NCBI GenBank assembly: GCA_020633435.1
Contig: JACKDP010000003.1
Span: 62,001-126,000, forward strand
Source: Myxococcales bacterium
GTDB lineage: Bacteria > Myxococcota_A > Bradymonadia > UBA7976 > UBA1532
Direction: 5' to 3'
Length of the DNA: 64,000 bases
Of the stretch, positions 63,813 through 64,000 are shown in pieces (position 1 is the first letter of the stretch; every line of letters starts with the position of its first letter). The notes below the pieces were generated by a model. That model did no database searches, was not told where the DNA came from, and was given only the letters and a program-made list of their open reading frames with translations. The position numbers and the translations under genes were made by a program.

Positions 63813-64000
63813 CAGGGGCACCGATCCCGGTGGGCGCGGCACTCGGCCATGGCCTGCCGCAGGCCCCCCGCGCGCTCGAAGAGGTCGGGGCGCGTCAGCT
63901 TCGCCAGCGCGGCCTCGGCCTCGGCGAGCGCCCCCTGCCGGAACCAGGCGTAGGCCAGGGCGTAGCGCAGCTCCTCGTCCTCGGTGAGCAGGCCCAGCCG
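63812..64000 (-). CDS. TPR-like protein, C-terminal fragment (start off the window)
   Basis: The minus frame is open from the window edge to a TGA at 63814-63812, giving 62 visible residues. They form a helix pair typical of a tetratricopeptide repeat (EDEELRYALAYAWFRQGALA, EAEAALAKLTRPDLFERAGG) and a Cys-containing tail. The stop overlaps the TonB receptor start (TGATG), so the two are translationally coupled. TPR/receptor pairs may form ligand-handling complexes in the periplasm; the rest of the protein is needed to say more. Confidence 0.7.
   Translation of the reverse strand, partial: RLGLLTEDEELRYALAYAWFRQGALAEAEAALAKLTRPDLFERAGGLRQAMAECRAHRDRCP

Noticed and set aside
60087..63953. 1288-codon plus-strand open frame opposite the TonB receptor
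   Set aside because: It is a GC-rich shadow. The translation is dominated by Gly/Ala/Arg/Val/His without motifs, while the minus strand gives a complete receptor.

Overview
The window is one very GC-rich bacterial chromosome segment (lines I counted run from about 62 to 77% GC). I see no rRNA, tRNA, CRISPR array or insertion sequence, and no gene-free stretch longer than 200 bases. The gene content points to a myxobacterium-like, Gram-negative predator or saprophyte lineage (Myxococcota, formerly Deltaproteobacteria). The reasons are many lipoproteins with Asp/Ala/Pro-rich linkers, a kinase fused to a formylglycine-enzyme-like domain, DUF1592/DUF1588 plus DUF1552 gene pairs, multihaem lipoproteins and a DUF4157 protein. 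The taxonomic call is inference.

Layout. 1-3.8 kb: the end of an MscS channel, then a minus-strand pair of AAA-type ATPases of lower GC with an operator-like repeat in front. 3.9-9.2 kb: a lipoprotein methyltransferase, two orphan Opp/Dpp-type permeases, a PGRP amidase and a DUF1801 protein. 9.3-14.2 kb: lipoproteins plus a pentahaem cytochrome/multicopper oxidase operon. 14.2-31.1 kb: housekeeping and signalling genes (ABC1/UbiB kinase, TruD, membrane Fe-S oxidoreductase, M28 peptidase, formyltransferase-like protein, Ser/Thr kinase, CPBP protease, universal stress protein, TlyA, IspA, XseB, XseA). 31.1-41.5 kb: an ECF sigma/anti-sigma pair divergent from a five-gene DUF4175-TPR/peptidase-MoxR-DUF58-BatA operon. 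41.5-45.2 kb: ValS and a frameshifted response regulator. 45.3-56.6 kb: ten tightly packed plus-strand genes for an envelope system (PstS-like protein, porin, TonB-type receptor, lipoproteins, DUF1592 and DUF1552 proteins, haem lipoproteins). 56.6-64 kb: a minus-strand block ending in the most unusual locus of the window.

That locus reads, in transcription order: TPR protein, TonB-dependent receptor, two tiny paralogous peptides with textbook double-glycine leaders, an AAA+ ATPase resembling those of extracellular contractile injection systems (eCIS), a DUF4157 HExxH protein, and a small secreted Cys-rich protein. No sheath, tube or baseplate gene and no C39 peptidase/ABC exporter is present. 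The two peptides (57 and 49 aa) share start context, leader and downstream hairpins but differ in their cores. They look like a duplicated precursor-peptide cassette whose partners are not those of known bacteriocin clusters.

Two genes carry frameshift signatures in G/C runs: the response regulator near 44.65 kb, and the eCIS-type ATPase, where a P-loop-like sequence sits in another frame at 59350-59376. These may be sequencing errors or real lesions. Starts were chosen by stop/start coupling (ATGA, GTGA, TGATG) and Shine-Dalgarno spacing; one porin appears to start at CTG.
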